A stretch of DNA of 64,000 nucleotides from Pseudomonas sp. NBRC 111124 (GCF_001320245.1 NZ_BCBA01000027.1:165817-229816), one strand, 5' to 3'; positions 20,624 through 30,877 are shown, counted from the first letter of the stretch. Translations and numbers: made by a program. The notes: a model not told the origin generated them from the sequence alone.

Positions 20624-21625
20624 TCAATCAGCTGTGACCAGCTTGGCCTGCCCAAGGTTCGCCAGGCGAATGCTGTTTTGTGCCTGCTGGATCTCGCCCT
20701 GGCTGCTGAACGGCCCCAGGCGCACGCGGTGCAGGGTTTGCTGGTTACGCACGATGGAGCTGATGAATACCGGCGCGCTGACCATGGTGCTCAGCTTGGA
20801 GCGCAGCAGTTCGGCGGCATCCGGGTTGGCAAAAGCGCCAACCTGCAGCACGTTGCCCCCGCTGGCGGCTGCCACACTGTTGCCGCCCACCTGCACCGGT
20901 ACCACCGGCGCCGCGTGCTGCTGTGGCGGCGGGGTCCATTGCTCGACCCGCCCGGTGCTGGCTGGAATCGCCTGGGTCTGCGCGACCTGGGGCTCTTTGA
21001 GCATCAGCGGCGGCTGTTGGCCCTTCTGTGCCCACCATTGCTGCGGGTCGATGCCCTCGACCCGCACGTGCGCAGTGCCGATCTCGGCGTAGCCGAGCTT
21101 TTTCGCCGCAGCGTAGGACAGGTCGATGATGCGGTCGGAGTAGAACGGCCCACGGTCATTGACCCGCAGGATCACACTGCGGCCGTTGGCCAGGTTCGTC
21201 ACCTTGACGTAAGCCGGCAGCGGCAGGGTCTTGTGCGCCGCGCTCATGCCATACAGGTCGTAGAGCTCGCCGTTGGCAGTGTTCTGGCCGTGGAACTTGG
21301 TGCCGTACCACGACGCGGTGCCCTCGGCGCGATAGTTGCGCGCGTCCTGCATCGGGTAGTAGGTCTTGCCCAGCACGGTGTACGGGTTGGCCTTGTAGGC
21401 GCCGGTATGCAGGGTCGGCGTGGCATCGGGGATCTTGTTGACGTCCACATCCCACCACGGCGCACCGTCCTTGTGGGCACGGTTGATGTCCAGGCCGGGC
21501 TGCGAACGGACGACGTTGCCACTGGCCTGGGAGGGCGGACGGCTGGAGGAACAGCTGACCAGCAGCATGCCGACAGTCATGCAGGTCAGCAGCTTGAAGG
21601 TATTGGCAGAGAAGATCGCGCGCAT
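20624..21625 (-). CDS. rlpA: septal ring lytic transglycosylase RlpA
   Basis: 333 residues with a lipoprotein signal ending LLVSC (Cys25). A double-psi beta-barrel domain (about residues 98-185) contains GTASWYGTKFHGQNTANGE and VRVNDRGPFYSDRIIDLS; a SPOR domain occupies the last 75 residues (VLQVGAFANPDAAELLRSKL). RlpA cleaves glycan strands lacking stem peptides at division sites, targeted by SPOR. It overlaps the sltB1 stop by one base (TAATG), indicating coupling. Confidence 0.95.
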   Translation of the reverse strand: MRAIFSANTFKLLTCMTVGMLLVSCSSSRPPSQASGNVVRSQPGLDINRAHKDGAPWWDVDVNKIPDATPTLHTGAYKANPYTVLGKTYYPMQDARNYRAEGTASWYGTKFHGQNTANGELYDLYGMSAAHKTLPLPAYVKVTNLANGRSVILRVNDRGPFYSDRIIDLSYAAAKKLGYAEIGTAHVRVEGIDPQQWWAQKGQQPPLMLKEPQVAQTQAIPASTGRVEQWTPPPQQHAAPVVPVQVGGNSVAAASGGNVLQVGAFANPDAAELLRSKLSTMVSAPVFISSIVRNQQTLHRVRLGPFSSQGEIQQAQNSIRLANLGQAKLVTAD

Positions 21626-22635
21626 TACTTGACGCCCCGTACTTGGACCAGCTGTTGCGCAAGCTGATGCACCGCCATGGCATACATCACGCTGCGGTTG
21701 TAGCGAGTGATCGCGTAGAAGTTCTTCAGGCCCATCCAGTACTCGGGGCCGTTGTCGCCTTCCAGGCGGAAAGCGGTAACCGGCAGATCATCGCGCAACG
21801 CATCATGGCTCGACCAGCCCAGCGCCCGCAACTCCCCGACCGTTTTCACCGGCTCAATGCCGGTGGTCAGGCCCTGATCGGCCTGCGGGCCTGCGACCTG
21901 GGCACGACTGACCACACCCTCACCGGCCACCCAGCCATGGCGCTTGAAGTAGCTGGCCACGCTGCCGATGGCATCGTCAGGGTTGTTCCAGATATTGATG
22001 TGGCCATCGCCGTCGAAGTCCACGGCGTAGTTGCGGAAGCTGCTCGGCATGAACTGCGGCAGGCCCATGGCACCGGCGTAGGACCCCTTGAGGGTGAGCG
22101 GGTCGACCTGCTCGTCACGGGCCAGCAACAGGAACTCGCGCAGCTCCTTGCGGAAGAATTCGGCGCGCGGCGGGTAGTCGAAGGCCAGGGTCGACAAGGC
22201 ATCGATGACCCGATAGTTGCCGGTATTACGGCCGAAGAAAGTCTCCACACCGATGATCGCGACGATGTACTGCGCAGGCACGCCATATTCGTGCTCGGCA
22301 CGGGCCAGTACCGCCTCGTGCTGGCGCCAGAAGTCCACACCACGGGCAATGCGCGCGTCGGTGATGAACATCGGCCGGTATTCCTTCCACGGTTTGACCC
22401 GTTCGGCCGGGCGCGAAATCGCGTCGAGGATCGACTGCTTGCGCTGTACCTCGCGGAATACACCGTTCAATTGCTCAGGGGCAAACCCGTAGTCGCGGCT
22501 CATCTGGACAACGAACTCGGTCACTTTCGGCGAGCCGTCGTAATCGCCGGCACGAGCCAGCTGTACAGCGCCGAACAGGCCCACCGCGCCAACCCACGGC
22601 GCACAACGGGCAGCCCAGTTACGCACTGCTTGCAT
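21625..22635 (-). CDS. sltB1: lytic murein transglycosylase B (SltB1/MltB family)
   Basis: 336 residues from the ATG at 22635 (AAGGTGAAG upstream), with a cleavable signal peptide ending near LARA. Catalytic Glu is in IGVETFFGRNTGNY; GSYAGAMGLPQFMPSS and VDFDGDGHINIW match the family. No lipobox is seen, so it is likely soluble periplasmic, unlike the lipoprotein enzyme at 14787. The frame extends upstream into rodA but those codons are antisense-free overlap without homology. It lies in the elongasome operon. Confidence 0.93.
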   Translation of the reverse strand: MQAVRNWAARCAPWVGAVGLFGAVQLARAGDYDGSPKVTEFVVQMSRDYGFAPEQLNGVFREVQRKQSILDAISRPAERVKPWKEYRPMFITDARIARGVDFWRQHEAVLARAEHEYGVPAQYIVAIIGVETFFGRNTGNYRVIDALSTLAFDYPPRAEFFRKELREFLLLARDEQVDPLTLKGSYAGAMGLPQFMPSSFRNYAVDFDGDGHINIWNNPDDAIGSVASYFKRHGWVAGEGVVSRAQVAGPQADQGLTTGIEPVKTVGELRALGWSSHDALRDDLPVTAFRLEGDNGPEYWMGLKNFYAITRYNRSVMYAMAVHQLAQQLVQVRGVK

Positions 22636-22652
22636 GAAATTCTTCACCTTAT

Positions 22653-23798
22653 TCAAACCTGTGCAATCCATTTGCGGTGCGTATGGATCGACATTAGAAC
22701 GCCAAACGCTGACAGCAGCGTCACCAACGATGTTCCGCCATAACTGATAAAGGGCAGCGGCACACCCACCACGGGCAGAAGGCCGCTGACCATACCGATA
22801 TTGACGAACACGTACACAAAGAAAGTCATGGTCAGGCTGCCGGCCAGCAGCTTGCCGAACAGGGTCTGCGCCTGCGCGGTGATCATCAGGCCGCGGCCGA
22901 TCAGCAGCAGGTAGACGATCAGCAGCAGGCAGATACCGACCAGGCCGAACTCCTCGCCAAGCACCGCGATGATGAAGTCGGTGTGGCTTTCCGGCAGGAA
23001 GTCCAGGTGCGACTGGGTACCGAGCAGCCAGCCTTTGCCGAACACGCCGCCGGAGCCGATCGCGGCCTTCGACTGGATGATGTTCCAGCCGGTGCCCAGC
23101 GGGTCGCTTTCCGGGTCTAGGAAGGTCAACACCCGCTGCTTCTGGTAGTCGTGCATCACGAAGAACCACATCGCCACCGCCACGGGCACCGTCGCCGCGA
23201 GCACGCTGAGAATCCAGCGCCAGCGCAGGCCACCCATGAACAGCACGAATGCGCCGGAAGCGAGAATCAGCAACGCCGTACCCAAGTCAGGTTGGCGGAC
23301 GATAAGAATGAACGGCACGCCAATCAACACCAGGCTTATTGCCACGTGTTTCAGGTGCGGCGGCAAGGTGCGCTTGGAGAGGTACCAAGCGATGGTCGCC
23401 GGCATGATGATCTTGAGGAATTCCGAGGGCTGGAAGCGGATCACCCCGGGGATGTTGATCCAGCGCGTGGCACCCATGGCGTTGTGGCCCATGACGTCCA
23501 CCACCACCAACAGGAATACCCCCACCAGATACGCCAACGGCACCCAGCGCGCCATGAAGCGTGGCTCCAGCTGGGCGATGACGAACATCGAGACCAGGCC
23601 GATGCCGAACGAGGTGGCCTGCTTGAGCAGCAGGTCCCAGTTCTTGCCACTGGCCGAATAGAGAACGAACAGGCTGCCGGCCGCAAGGGTCAGCAGGATG
23701 ATCAGCAAGGGGCCGTCGATGTGGATGCGCTGCAGGAAGCTGGCGCGTCGACGCATCACGTCCTCGCTGGAGAGCATGCGATCGAAATTGTTCTTCAC
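22653..23798 (-). CDS. rodA: peptidoglycan glycosyltransferase RodA
   Basis: 381 residues of a SEDS-family membrane protein with about ten helices. The conserved LQPSEF-like block (FQPSEFLKIIMP) and the C-terminal PLPFISYGGTS block are present. RodA polymerises lateral-wall glycan with PBP2. The GTG start (MKNNFDRMLSSEDV) overlaps the mrdA stop as GTGA, so the two are translationally coupled. Confidence 0.96.
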   Translation of the reverse strand: MKNNFDRMLSSEDVMRRRASFLQRIHIDGPLLIILLTLAAGSLFVLYSASGKNWDLLLKQATSFGIGLVSMFVIAQLEPRFMARWVPLAYLVGVFLLVVVDVMGHNAMGATRWINIPGVIRFQPSEFLKIIMPATIAWYLSKRTLPPHLKHVAISLVLIGVPFILIVRQPDLGTALLILASGAFVLFMGGLRWRWILSVLAATVPVAVAMWFFVMHDYQKQRVLTFLDPESDPLGTGWNIIQSKAAIGSGGVFGKGWLLGTQSHLDFLPESHTDFIIAVLGEEFGLVGICLLLIVYLLLIGRGLMITAQAQTLFGKLLAGSLTMTFFVYVFVNIGMVSGLLPVVGVPLPFISYGGTSLVTLLSAFGVLMSIHTHRKWIAQV

Positions 23799-25684
23799 GG
23801 GGCCGTTTCCTGGGCAACGGTAGTAGGCGCGAATTCAGTCTTGAGCCGGCCGCTCTCGTCGAGCAGCCAGGCATCCATGATCTGTCGCACGACAGGCGCG
23901 GCAACGCCGGAGCCGGACTCACCGTTCTCGACCATCACCGAGACCACGATCTTCGGATCGTCGGCCGGGGCGAAGGCGACGAACAGCGCGTGGTCGCGGT
24001 GGCGTTCCTGGAGTTTGTTGCGGTCGTACTTCTCGCCCTGCTTGATCGCCACCACCTGGGCGGTACCGCTCTTGCCGGCGATGCGGTACTGGGCGCCGGC
24101 CGCAGCCTTGCGCGCGGTACCACGGGCGTTGTGCATCACCTGCTCCATGCCGTGGGTGACCTTGGCCCAATCAGACTTGTCGCGAAGAACGATGTCTTCC
24201 ATCGGGTTAGGGTCCACCGGCGGCTGGCCTTCGATGGTCTTGGCCAGGTGCGGGCGGTTCCACACACCCTTGTTGGCGATCAGCGCGGTGGCCTGGGCCA
24301 GCTGCAACGGCGTGGCCTGCATGTAGCCCTGACCAATACCGAGGATCAGCGTTTCACCCGGGAACCAGGCCTGGCGGCGGGTGGCGCGCTTCCACTCGCG
24401 CGACGGCATCAGCCCGGGCGACTCCTCGAACATGTCGAGGGCGACTTTCTGGCCGATGCCGAACTTGTTCATGTAGCTGGACAGCCGATCGATACCCATC
24501 TTGTGGGCAAGGTCGTAGAAGTAGGTGTCATTGGAGCGCATGATCGCGGTGTCCAGATCGACCCAGCCGTCCCCGGTGCGGTTCCAGTTACGGTATTTGT
24601 GATCGTAGTTGGGCAACTGGTAGTAGCCCGGGTCGAATACCCGGCTGCCGGCGTTGACCACCCCGCTGTCGAGGCCGGCAATGGCCACCGCCGGCTTGAT
24701 GGTCGAGCCCGGTGGGTAAAGGCCGCGTAGCACGCGGTTGAACAGGGGCCGGTCGATCGAGTCGCGCAGCTCGGCATAGGCCTTGAAGCTGATGCCGGTA
24801 ACGAACAGGTTGGGGTCGAAGCTTGGCTGGCTGACCATCGCCAGTACCTCACCGGTACGCGGGTCGAGCGCCACCACCGCGCCACGACGCCCGCCCAGGG
24901 CGGCCTCGGCGGCCTCCTGCAGCTTGATGTCGAGGCTCAGGATGATGTCCTTGCCAGGTTTCGGGTCGGTGCGCTTGAGCACCCGCAGCACGCGGCCCCG
25001 GGCGTTGGTCTCGACCTCTTCGTAACCCACCTGGCCGTGCAGCTCGGGCTCGTAGAAGCGCTCGATGCCGGTCTTGCCGATGTGGTGGGTACCGCTGTAG
25101 TTGACCGGGTCGAGGGTTTTCAGCTCTTTTTCGTTGATCCGCCCGACATAGCCGACCGAATGGGCGAAATGCGCGCCTTGCGGGTAGTGGCGCACCAGCT
25201 GGGCGACCACCTCCACCCCCGGCATGCGGAACTGGTTGACCGCCACGCGGGCGATCTGCTCTTCGTTCAGCTCGAACAGGATCGGTACCGGCTCGAACGG
25301 CCGGCGCCCCTGCTTCATGCGTTTTTCGAACAGCGCCCGATCATCGGGCGTGAGCTCCAGCACCTCGACGATGGTATCCAGCACTTCCTGCCAGTTACCC
25401 GCACGCTCGCGGGTCATCGACAGGCTGAAGCTGGGCCGGTTGTCGGCAATGATCACCCCGTTGCGGTCGAAGATCAGCCCGCGGGTTGGAGGAATCGGCT
25501 GCACATGCACCCGGTTGTTCTCCGACAGCGTCGAGTGATAGTCGTACTGGATGATCTGCAGGTAGTACAGCCGCGCAACCAGTACGCAGATGAGCAGGAT
25601 GACCGCCACCGCGCCGACCACGACGCGGTTACGCACCAGGCGGGCGTCTTTCTCGTGGTCCTTGAGACGGATCGGCTGCGACAT
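23795..25684 (-). CDS. mrdA: penicillin-binding protein 2 (elongation transpeptidase)
   Basis: 629 residues: a short N-terminal cytoplasmic stretch, one membrane helix (about residues 20-44), a dimerisation/pedestal domain and a transpeptidase domain. Active-site motifs are STIK (PPGSTIKPAVAIA), SND (MRSNDTYF) and KSGT (IAGKSGTAQV). PBP2 crosslinks side-wall peptidoglycan with RodA. It follows rlmH by 16 nt, so the gene order rlmH-mrdA-rodA-sltB1-rlpA forms one long transcript. Confidence 0.97.
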   Translation of the reverse strand: MSQPIRLKDHEKDARLVRNRVVVGAVAVILLICVLVARLYYLQIIQYDYHSTLSENNRVHVQPIPPTRGLIFDRNGVIIADNRPSFSLSMTRERAGNWQEVLDTIVEVLELTPDDRALFEKRMKQGRRPFEPVPILFELNEEQIARVAVNQFRMPGVEVVAQLVRHYPQGAHFAHSVGYVGRINEKELKTLDPVNYSGTHHIGKTGIERFYEPELHGQVGYEEVETNARGRVLRVLKRTDPKPGKDIILSLDIKLQEAAEAALGGRRGAVVALDPRTGEVLAMVSQPSFDPNLFVTGISFKAYAELRDSIDRPLFNRVLRGLYPPGSTIKPAVAIAGLDSGVVNAGSRVFDPGYYQLPNYDHKYRNWNRTGDGWVDLDTAIMRSNDTYFYDLAHKMGIDRLSSYMNKFGIGQKVALDMFEESPGLMPSREWKRATRRQAWFPGETLILGIGQGYMQATPLQLAQATALIANKGVWNRPHLAKTIEGQPPVDPNPMEDIVLRDKSDWAKVTHGMEQVMHNARGTARKAAAGAQYRIAGKSGTAQVVAIKQGEKYDRNKLQERHRDHALFVAFAPADDPKIVVSVMVENGESGSGVAAPVVRQIMDAWLLDESGRLKTEFAPTTVAQETAP

Positions 25685-25700
25685 CGGACTGCTTACAGGC

Positions 25701-26168
25701 TCATTTGTGGTAAGGGTGCCCGGACAAAACCGTCCAGGCGCGGTAGATCTGCTCGCCGATGAGTATCCTTACCAACGGGTGCGGCAAGGTCAGCGGCGAC
25801 AGCGACCAACGTTGCTCGGCGCGCGCACAGACCTCAGGCGCCAGCCCTTCCGGGCCGCCCACCATCAAATTCACCGTGCGCGAGTCCAGCCGCCAGCGGT
25901 CCAGCTCGGTCGCCAGCTGCTCGGTACTCCAGGGCTTGCCATGGACCTCAAGCGTGACGATGCGTTCCCCAGGCTGAACCTTGCTCAGCATGGCTTCGCC
26001 CTCCTGACGGATCAGGCGGGCGACGTCGGCATTCTTGCCACGGGTGTTCAGCGGGATTTCCACCAGCTCGAGCGACAGTTCCTGGGGCAGGCGCTTGGCA
26101 TATTCATGCCAGCCTTCCTCGACCCACTTGGGCATGCGCGAGCCGACCGCGATCAGGCGAAGACGCAC
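25701..26168 (-). CDS. rlmH: 23S rRNA pseudouridine-1915 N3-methyltransferase
   Basis: 155 residues, the exact size of RlmH, a SPOUT-fold methyltransferase. It begins [19 protein letters not shown] and shows the SAM-binding MVGGPEGL and the C-terminal [18 protein letters not shown] knot. It methylates pseudouridine 1915 in helix 69 on the 70S ribosome. It sits 9 nt after rsfS. Confidence 0.97.
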   Translation of the reverse strand: MRLRLIAVGSRMPKWVEEGWHEYAKRLPQELSLELVEIPLNTRGKNADVARLIRQEGEAMLSKVQPGERIVTLEVHGKPWSTEQLATELDRWRLDSRTVNLMVGGPEGLAPEVCARAEQRWSLSPLTLPHPLVRILIGEQIYRAWTVLSGHPYHK

Positions 26169-26177
26169 GACGCTTCC

Positions 26178-26600
26178 TTAATCCCGGTCTTTGAGCTTGT
26201 CGGTGAAGTAGTCGCTGGCGTTTTCCGGGCTGTGGTGCTTGGCATCAGCGGCACGGCTCTGCTCGGCACCCATCCACAGACGCTCCAGGTCGTAGAACTG
26301 GCGGGCAGCGGCGGTCATCATGTGCACGATGACGTCGTTCAGGTCCAGCAGTACCCAGTCGCTGTCGCCCTTGCCTTCTTCACCCAGAGGCTGCGCGCCT
26401 TCTTTCTTGACCGCTTCACGGACCTTTTCCAGCATCGCGTTGATCTGGCGGTTGGAGGTACCGGTGGCAATGATCATGTAGTCGGTCAGGCTGTGCTTGT
26501 CGCGCACGTCGATGACCTGAATGTCCTGGGCCTTGACGTCTTCCAGGGCGCTGACGGTCAGTTTGACCAGTGCTTCGCCATTGATTTTCTGCTTGCTCAT
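26178..26600 (-). CDS. rsfS: ribosomal silencing factor RsfS
   Basis: 140 residues from the ATG at 26600 (MSKQKINGEALVKL). The core RsfS fold with the TGTSNRQINAM block and the DWVLLDLNDVIVHMM strand spans residues 1-115; it binds uL14 and blocks subunit joining on starvation. The last 30 residues (after the LERLWMGAE motif) are an extension with charged character, longer than the E. coli protein. The frame upstream to 26642 lacks conserved sequence. Confidence 0.94.
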   Translation of the reverse strand: MSKQKINGEALVKLTVSALEDVKAQDIQVIDVRDKHSLTDYMIIATGTSNRQINAMLEKVREAVKKEGAQPLGEEGKGDSDWVLLDLNDVIVHMMTAAARQFYDLERLWMGAEQSRAADAKHHSPENASDYFTDKLKDRD

Positions 26601-26644
26601 ATAAAACTCTTCAACTCGTTTGAATGAGGCGCCTTGAGGCACCG

Positions 26645-27304
26645 TCAGTTAGGGGCACGATACAGTTCATGCGCCTCGATGTAGGCCAGTACGGCGTCCG
26701 GCACCAGGAACCTCACCGATTTGCCGCTGGCCAGCAGCTGTCGGATCTGTGTAGCCGACACCGCGAGCGGTGTCTGCCAGACGAACGAAATATTCCCCGC
26801 CGGGCCGGACATGGCGGTGGGATCGCTCTCCGAGCGCGCAGCCAGCAGGTTGCGCAGCTCGTCAGGGGGTTCAACGTCGGCATCCGGGCGTTGCAGCACC
26901 AGGATGTGACAGTGTTGCAGCAATTCTTCCCAGCGGTGCCAGGTGGGCAGGCCGCAGAAGGCATCCCAGCCCAGCACCAGGAACAGCTGATCGTCGACGC
27001 CCAGTTCGGCGCGGATCGACTCCAGCGTGTCGATGGTGTACGACGGCTTGTCGCGTTCGAGCTCGCGGGCATCGACGCTCAGGCAGGCGACGCCCTGTAC
27101 CGCCTGGCGCACCATGGCCAGCCGGTCCTGCGCCGCCACCTGTGGCGTATCCCGGTGTGGCGGGCGGGCGTTGGGCAACAGGCGCAGCTCATCGAGCGCC
27201 ATGAACTCTGCCACTTCAAGCGCGCTGCGCAGGTGGCCGATGTGCACGGGGTCGAAGGTACCGCCAAGAATGCCGATGCGCCGGACTGCCTGGGCCTTGC
27301 TCAA
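26645..27304 (-). CDS. nadD: nicotinate-mononucleotide adenylyltransferase
   Basis: 219 residues from a TTG start at 27304 ([21 protein letters not shown]), with AGGAG ten bases upstream and the proA stop adjacent. The nucleotidyltransferase motif [11 protein letters not shown] and the C-terminal SATQIR motif are intact. NadD adenylates NaMN for NAD synthesis. A GTG at 27340 would give a 231-residue form overlapping proA; the TTG gives a length closer to the family. No ATG is available before the GGTFDP motif. Confidence 0.9.
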   Translation of the reverse strand: MSKAQAVRRIGILGGTFDPVHIGHLRSALEVAEFMALDELRLLPNARPPHRDTPQVAAQDRLAMVRQAVQGVACLSVDARELERDKPSYTIDTLESIRAELGVDDQLFLVLGWDAFCGLPTWHRWEELLQHCHILVLQRPDADVEPPDELRNLLAARSESDPTAMSGPAGNISFVWQTPLAVSATQIRQLLASGKSVRFLVPDAVLAYIEAHELYRAPN

Positions 27305-27305
27305 C

Positions 27306-28577
27306 TCAGCAGGACTCCTGGCCACGCAGCTGGCCGTCACCGATCACCACGTACTTCTCGCAGGTCAGGCCTTCCAGGCCGACCGGGCCGCGGGCATGCA
27401 GCTTGTCGGTGGAAATGCCGATTTCCGCGCCCAGGCCATACTCGAAGCCGTCGGCGAAGCAGGTCGGGGTGTTGAGCATCACCGATGCCGAATCGACCTC
27501 GGCGATGAACTGACGAGCCTGGCCCTGGTGTTCGGTGATGATCGAGTCGGTATGGTGCGAGCCGTACTGGTTGATGTGCTCGATGGCCTGGTCCAGGCCC
27601 TCGACGACGCGGATCGACAGGATCGCGTCGAGGTACTCGGTGTGCCAGTCCTCTTCGGTGGCCGGCTTGGCATCGATCAGCGCGCGGGTACGCTCGCAGC
27701 CTCGCAGCTCGACGCCCTTCTCCTGGAAGCGGCGGGCCATTTCCGGCAGGAAGCCTTCAGCCACGCGCTGGTCGACCAGCAGGGTTTCCATCGCGCCGCA
27801 GATACCGTAGCGGTAGGTCTTGGCGTTGAATGCCACGCGCCAGGCCTTGTCCAGGTCGGCGTGCTCGGCGACGTAGACGTGGCAGATGCCGTCCAGGTGC
27901 TTGATGACCGGCACGCGGGCATCGCGGCTGATTCGCTCGATCAGGCCACGGCCGCCGCGCGGCACGATGACGTCGACGAACTCGGGCATGCTGATCAGCG
28001 CGCCAACCGCTTCACGGTCAGTCGTCTCGACAACCTGTACCACTGCAGCCGGCAGGCCCGCCGCCGCCAGGCCACGCTGGATGCAGATGGCGATGGCACG
28101 GTTGGAGTGGATAGCTTCGGAGCCACCACGCAGGATGGTGGCGTTACCCGACTTCAGGCACAAACTGGCGGCATCAATGGTCACGTTCGGGCGCGATTCG
28201 TAGATGATCCCAATCACCCCCAGCGGCACGCGCATCTTGCCAACCTGGATGCCCGACGGGCGGTAGCTCATGTCACGCACCGCGCCAACCGGGTCCGGCA
28301 GGCTGGCCACCTGGCGCAGGCCGGTAATCATGCCGTCGATGCGCGCCGGGGTCAGCGCCAGGCGGTCGAGCAGGGCCGGTTCAAGGCCATTGGCACGGCC
28401 AGCAGCCAGGTCCAGTTCGTTGGCGGCGGCGAGCTCGGCACGGGCCGCGTCCAGCGCGTCGGCAGCCGCCTGCAGGGCGCGGTTTTTCTGCGCGGTGCTG
28501 GCACGGGCAATCACCCGCGAGGCCTGGCGAGCGGCGTGACCCAGGCGGGCCATGTAGTCAAGAACGGACTCAGTCAT
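27306..28577 (-). CDS. proA: gamma-glutamyl phosphate reductase
   Basis: 423 residues, standard ProA, an aldehyde dehydrogenase-fold enzyme reducing glutamyl-5-phosphate in proline synthesis. The N-terminal [20 protein letters not shown] helix, [12 protein letters not shown] and the active-site Cys in [19 protein letters not shown] are present. It is the first gene of the proA-nadD-rsfS-rlmH-mrdA-rodA-sltB1-rlpA series and diverges from the DNA glycosylase gene across 204 bp, where the promoters must lie. Confidence 0.96.
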   Translation of the reverse strand: MTESVLDYMARLGHAARQASRVIARASTAQKNRALQAAADALDAARAELAAANELDLAAGRANGLEPALLDRLALTPARIDGMITGLRQVASLPDPVGAVRDMSYRPSGIQVGKMRVPLGVIGIIYESRPNVTIDAASLCLKSGNATILRGGSEAIHSNRAIAICIQRGLAAAGLPAAVVQVVETTDREAVGALISMPEFVDVIVPRGGRGLIERISRDARVPVIKHLDGICHVYVAEHADLDKAWRVAFNAKTYRYGICGAMETLLVDQRVAEGFLPEMARRFQEKGVELRGCERTRALIDAKPATEEDWHTEYLDAILSIRVVEGLDQAIEHINQYGSHHTDSIITEHQGQARQFIAEVDSASVMLNTPTCFADGFEYGLGAEIGISTDKLHARGPVGLEGLTCEKYVVIGDGQLRGQESC

Positions 28578-28781
28578 GGGTTCGGTGTCTTGGCGAAGGG
28601 GAAATCGGCTGATTATAACTGTCGCGCAGGTATACGCCCAGCGGCGGGTGGCGGATGGTAGAAAATGGCTGACAAGATTCCATAGGAAAGATGTAACCGC
28701 GCTTATCGAACTGTCTCGGTTCAGCCTCGATTAAGCCATTCATTGCTATCATCCCGCCTTTAGTTGCCACGAACCGCCAGC

Positions 28782-29474
28782 ATGCCAGCCTCAGCTCCCT
28801 GCCCTGCACGCGCCCTCCCCGACAGTTTCTTCGACCGCGACGCCCAGACGTTGGCCAAAGCGCTACTGGGCAAGGTCATCCGGCATCGCCACGGCAACCT
28901 GTGGCTGGCCGCACGGATCATCGAAACCGAGGCTTACTACCTGACCGACAAGGGCAGCCACGCGTCGCTGGGCTATACCGAGAAACGCAAGGCGCTATTC
29001 CTCGATGGCGGGCACATCTACATGTATTACGCCCGCGGCGGCGACTCGCTCAACTTCAGCGCCCAGGGCCCAGGCAACGCCGTGCTGATCAAGTCCGCCT
29101 ACCCATGGGTCGACGCCATCTCCGACGCCAACAGCCTGGCGCAGATGCAGCTGAACAATCCCGATGCCAGTGGCAACCTGCGCCCGCCCGAGCGCCTGTG
29201 CGCCGGGCAGACCCTGCTGTGCAAGGCCATGGGCCTGAAAGTGCCCCACTGGGACGCGCAACGCTTCGACCCTGAACGCCTGTACGTCGAGGACTGCGGC
29301 ATCGCCGTACCACGGGTGGTCCAGGCCGCGCGCCTGGGCATTCCTCACGGCCGTGACGAGCACCTGCCGTACCGCTTCGTCGATGCCGAATTTGCCCGTT
29401 TCTGCACCCGGAACCCGCTGCGCCGGGGCCAAGTCGAAGGGCAAGATTTTTTCATACTTGAACAAGGAAGCTGA
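28782..29474 (+). CDS. 3-methyladenine DNA glycosylase (AAG/MPG family)
   Basis: 230 residues from the ATG at 28782. The alkyladenine glycosylase fold is shown by FFDRDAQTLAKALLGKVI, the catalytic Glu in ARIIETEAYYL, and MYYARGGDSLNFSA. It excises alkylated purines in base-excision repair. An upstream TTG at 28764 is in frame but has no advantage. It lies 3 nt upstream of the DedA-PAP2 gene and may share its transcript. Confidence 0.92.
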   Translation: MPASAPCPARALPDSFFDRDAQTLAKALLGKVIRHRHGNLWLAARIIETEAYYLTDKGSHASLGYTEKRKALFLDGGHIYMYYARGGDSLNFSAQGPGNAVLIKSAYPWVDAISDANSLAQMQLNNPDASGNLRPPERLCAGQTLLCKAMGLKVPHWDAQRFDPERLYVEDCGIAVPRVVQAARLGIPHGRDEHLPYRFVDAEFARFCTRNPLRRGQVEGQDFFILEQGS

Positions 29475-29477
29475 AAC

Positions 29478-30794
29478 ATGGGCCAATGGCTCGACAGCCT
29501 GACCGGCTGGCTCAGCGCCAACCCGCAGTGGCTTGGCGTGGCGATTTTCCTGGTGGCCTGCGTGGAATGCCTGGCGATCGCCGGCATCATCGTGCCTGGT
29601 ACGGTACTGCTGTTCGCCGTTGCCGTGCTGGCCGGCAGTGGTACATTCAGCCTGGGCGAAACCTTGCTGCTGGGGTTCCTCGGCGGCCTGCTCGGTGACG
29701 CGCTGTCGTACACCATCGGCAAGTATTTCCACCAGAACATCCGCCGCCTGCCTTTATTGCGCCACCACCCGGAATGGATTGGCAGCGCCGAGGCCTACTT
29801 CCAGCGCTACGGCATCGCCAGCCTGCTGGTCGGCCGCTTCATCGGCCCCCTGCGGCCGATGCTGCCGATGGTCGCCGGGATGTTCGACATGCCGCTACCG
29901 CGCTTCATCGCGGTCAGCCTGGTGGCAGGTGCGGGTTGGTCGGTCGCCTACCTGCTGCCAGGCTGGGCCACCGGTGCGGCCATGCGCCTGCCGTTGCCGG
30001 AAGGCTTCTGGCTGGATGCGGGCATCATCGCCGGCACCTTGGCGGTGCTGATCGGCCTCAGCCTGAACAGCAGCCTGCGCGATCAGCGTCATGGCACCCG
30101 GTTGATTGCCGGCCTCAGTTTCATCGCCTTGGCGGCAGTGTTTCTGGGCTGGCCCTACCTGCAGGCGTTCGACCAAGGGGTGATGACCTTGGTGCAGGAG
30201 CACCGCAGCAAGCTGATCGACGGCAGCGTGGTCATCGTGACTCGGCTGGGCGACTTCAAGACTCAGTTTTTCCTGGGTGGTTTGCTGACCGGCTTGCTGC
30301 TGTTGGCGCGGCAGTGGCGTCACGCCTTGTTCGCGGGCGGTACGCTGATCGGCACGGCATTGGCCAATGGCACGTTGAAATGGCTATTCGCCCGCGCCCG
30401 CCCGGAGGTCCTGAGCGACCCGCTGACCAGCTACAGCATGCCCAGCGGGCACAGTTCGGCGTCGTTCGCGTTCTTCCTGACAGTGGCCGTGCTGGCGGGG
30501 CGCGGCATGCCACCGCGCATGCGCCTGACTTGGGTCATGCTGGGCTGCATTCCGGCACTGGCGATTGCCTTGTCGAGGGTGTACCTGGGGGCGCATTGGC
30601 CAACCGACATCATGGCCGGGGCCTTGCTGGCCTGTTGCGTGTGCGCACTGAGCCTGACACTGGTGCAGTATCGACAGCCGCTGACTGCACTGCCGCAGAA
30701 GGTGTGGTGGCTGGTGTTGCCGGCGTGTATCGCCTTGCTGGCGTTCTTCGCCATGCATGCGCTGCCCCACGCCCTGCTGCGTTACCAGTATTGA
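29478..30794 (+). CDS. DedA-PAP2 fusion membrane phosphatase
   Basis: 438 residues in two membrane domains. Residues about 1-190 are a DedA/SNARE-associated (VTT) domain with FLGGLLGDALSYTIGKYF and RFIGPLRPMLPMVAGMF. Residues about 215-430 are a PAP2 phosphatase with all three catalytic motifs: KWLFARARP, SMPSGHSSA and SRVYLGAHWPTDIMAG. PAP2 proteins dephosphorylate undecaprenyl-pyrophosphate or phosphatidate, and some DedA proteins flip undecaprenyl-phosphate. The fusion therefore suggests lipid-carrier recycling at the inner membrane; this is inference. Confidence 0.9.
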   Translation: MGQWLDSLTGWLSANPQWLGVAIFLVACVECLAIAGIIVPGTVLLFAVAVLAGSGTFSLGETLLLGFLGGLLGDALSYTIGKYFHQNIRRLPLLRHHPEWIGSAEAYFQRYGIASLLVGRFIGPLRPMLPMVAGMFDMPLPRFIAVSLVAGAGWSVAYLLPGWATGAAMRLPLPEGFWLDAGIIAGTLAVLIGLSLNSSLRDQRHGTRLIAGLSFIALAAVFLGWPYLQAFDQGVMTLVQEHRSKLIDGSVVIVTRLGDFKTQFFLGGLLTGLLLLARQWRHALFAGGTLIGTALANGTLKWLFARARPEVLSDPLTSYSMPSGHSSASFAFFLTVAVLAGRGMPPRMRLTWVMLGCIPALAIALSRVYLGAHWPTDIMAGALLACCVCALSLTLVQYRQPLTALPQKVWWLVLPACIALLAFFAMHALPHALLRYQY

Positions 30795-30800
30795 GATAAG

Positions 30801-30877
30801 CCTGCACCGGCCTCTTCGCGGGCAAGCCCGCTCCCACAGGGTTGGGAGCGGGCTTGCCCGCGAAAGGGCCGGCACAG
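30801..30877. repeat. inverted REP pair
   Basis: Left arm around 30801-30840 and right arm 30843-30877, with only a few loop bases and the core TTCGCGGGCAAGCCCGCTCC. It lies between the convergent PAP2 and LON-domain genes. Confidence 0.85.
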
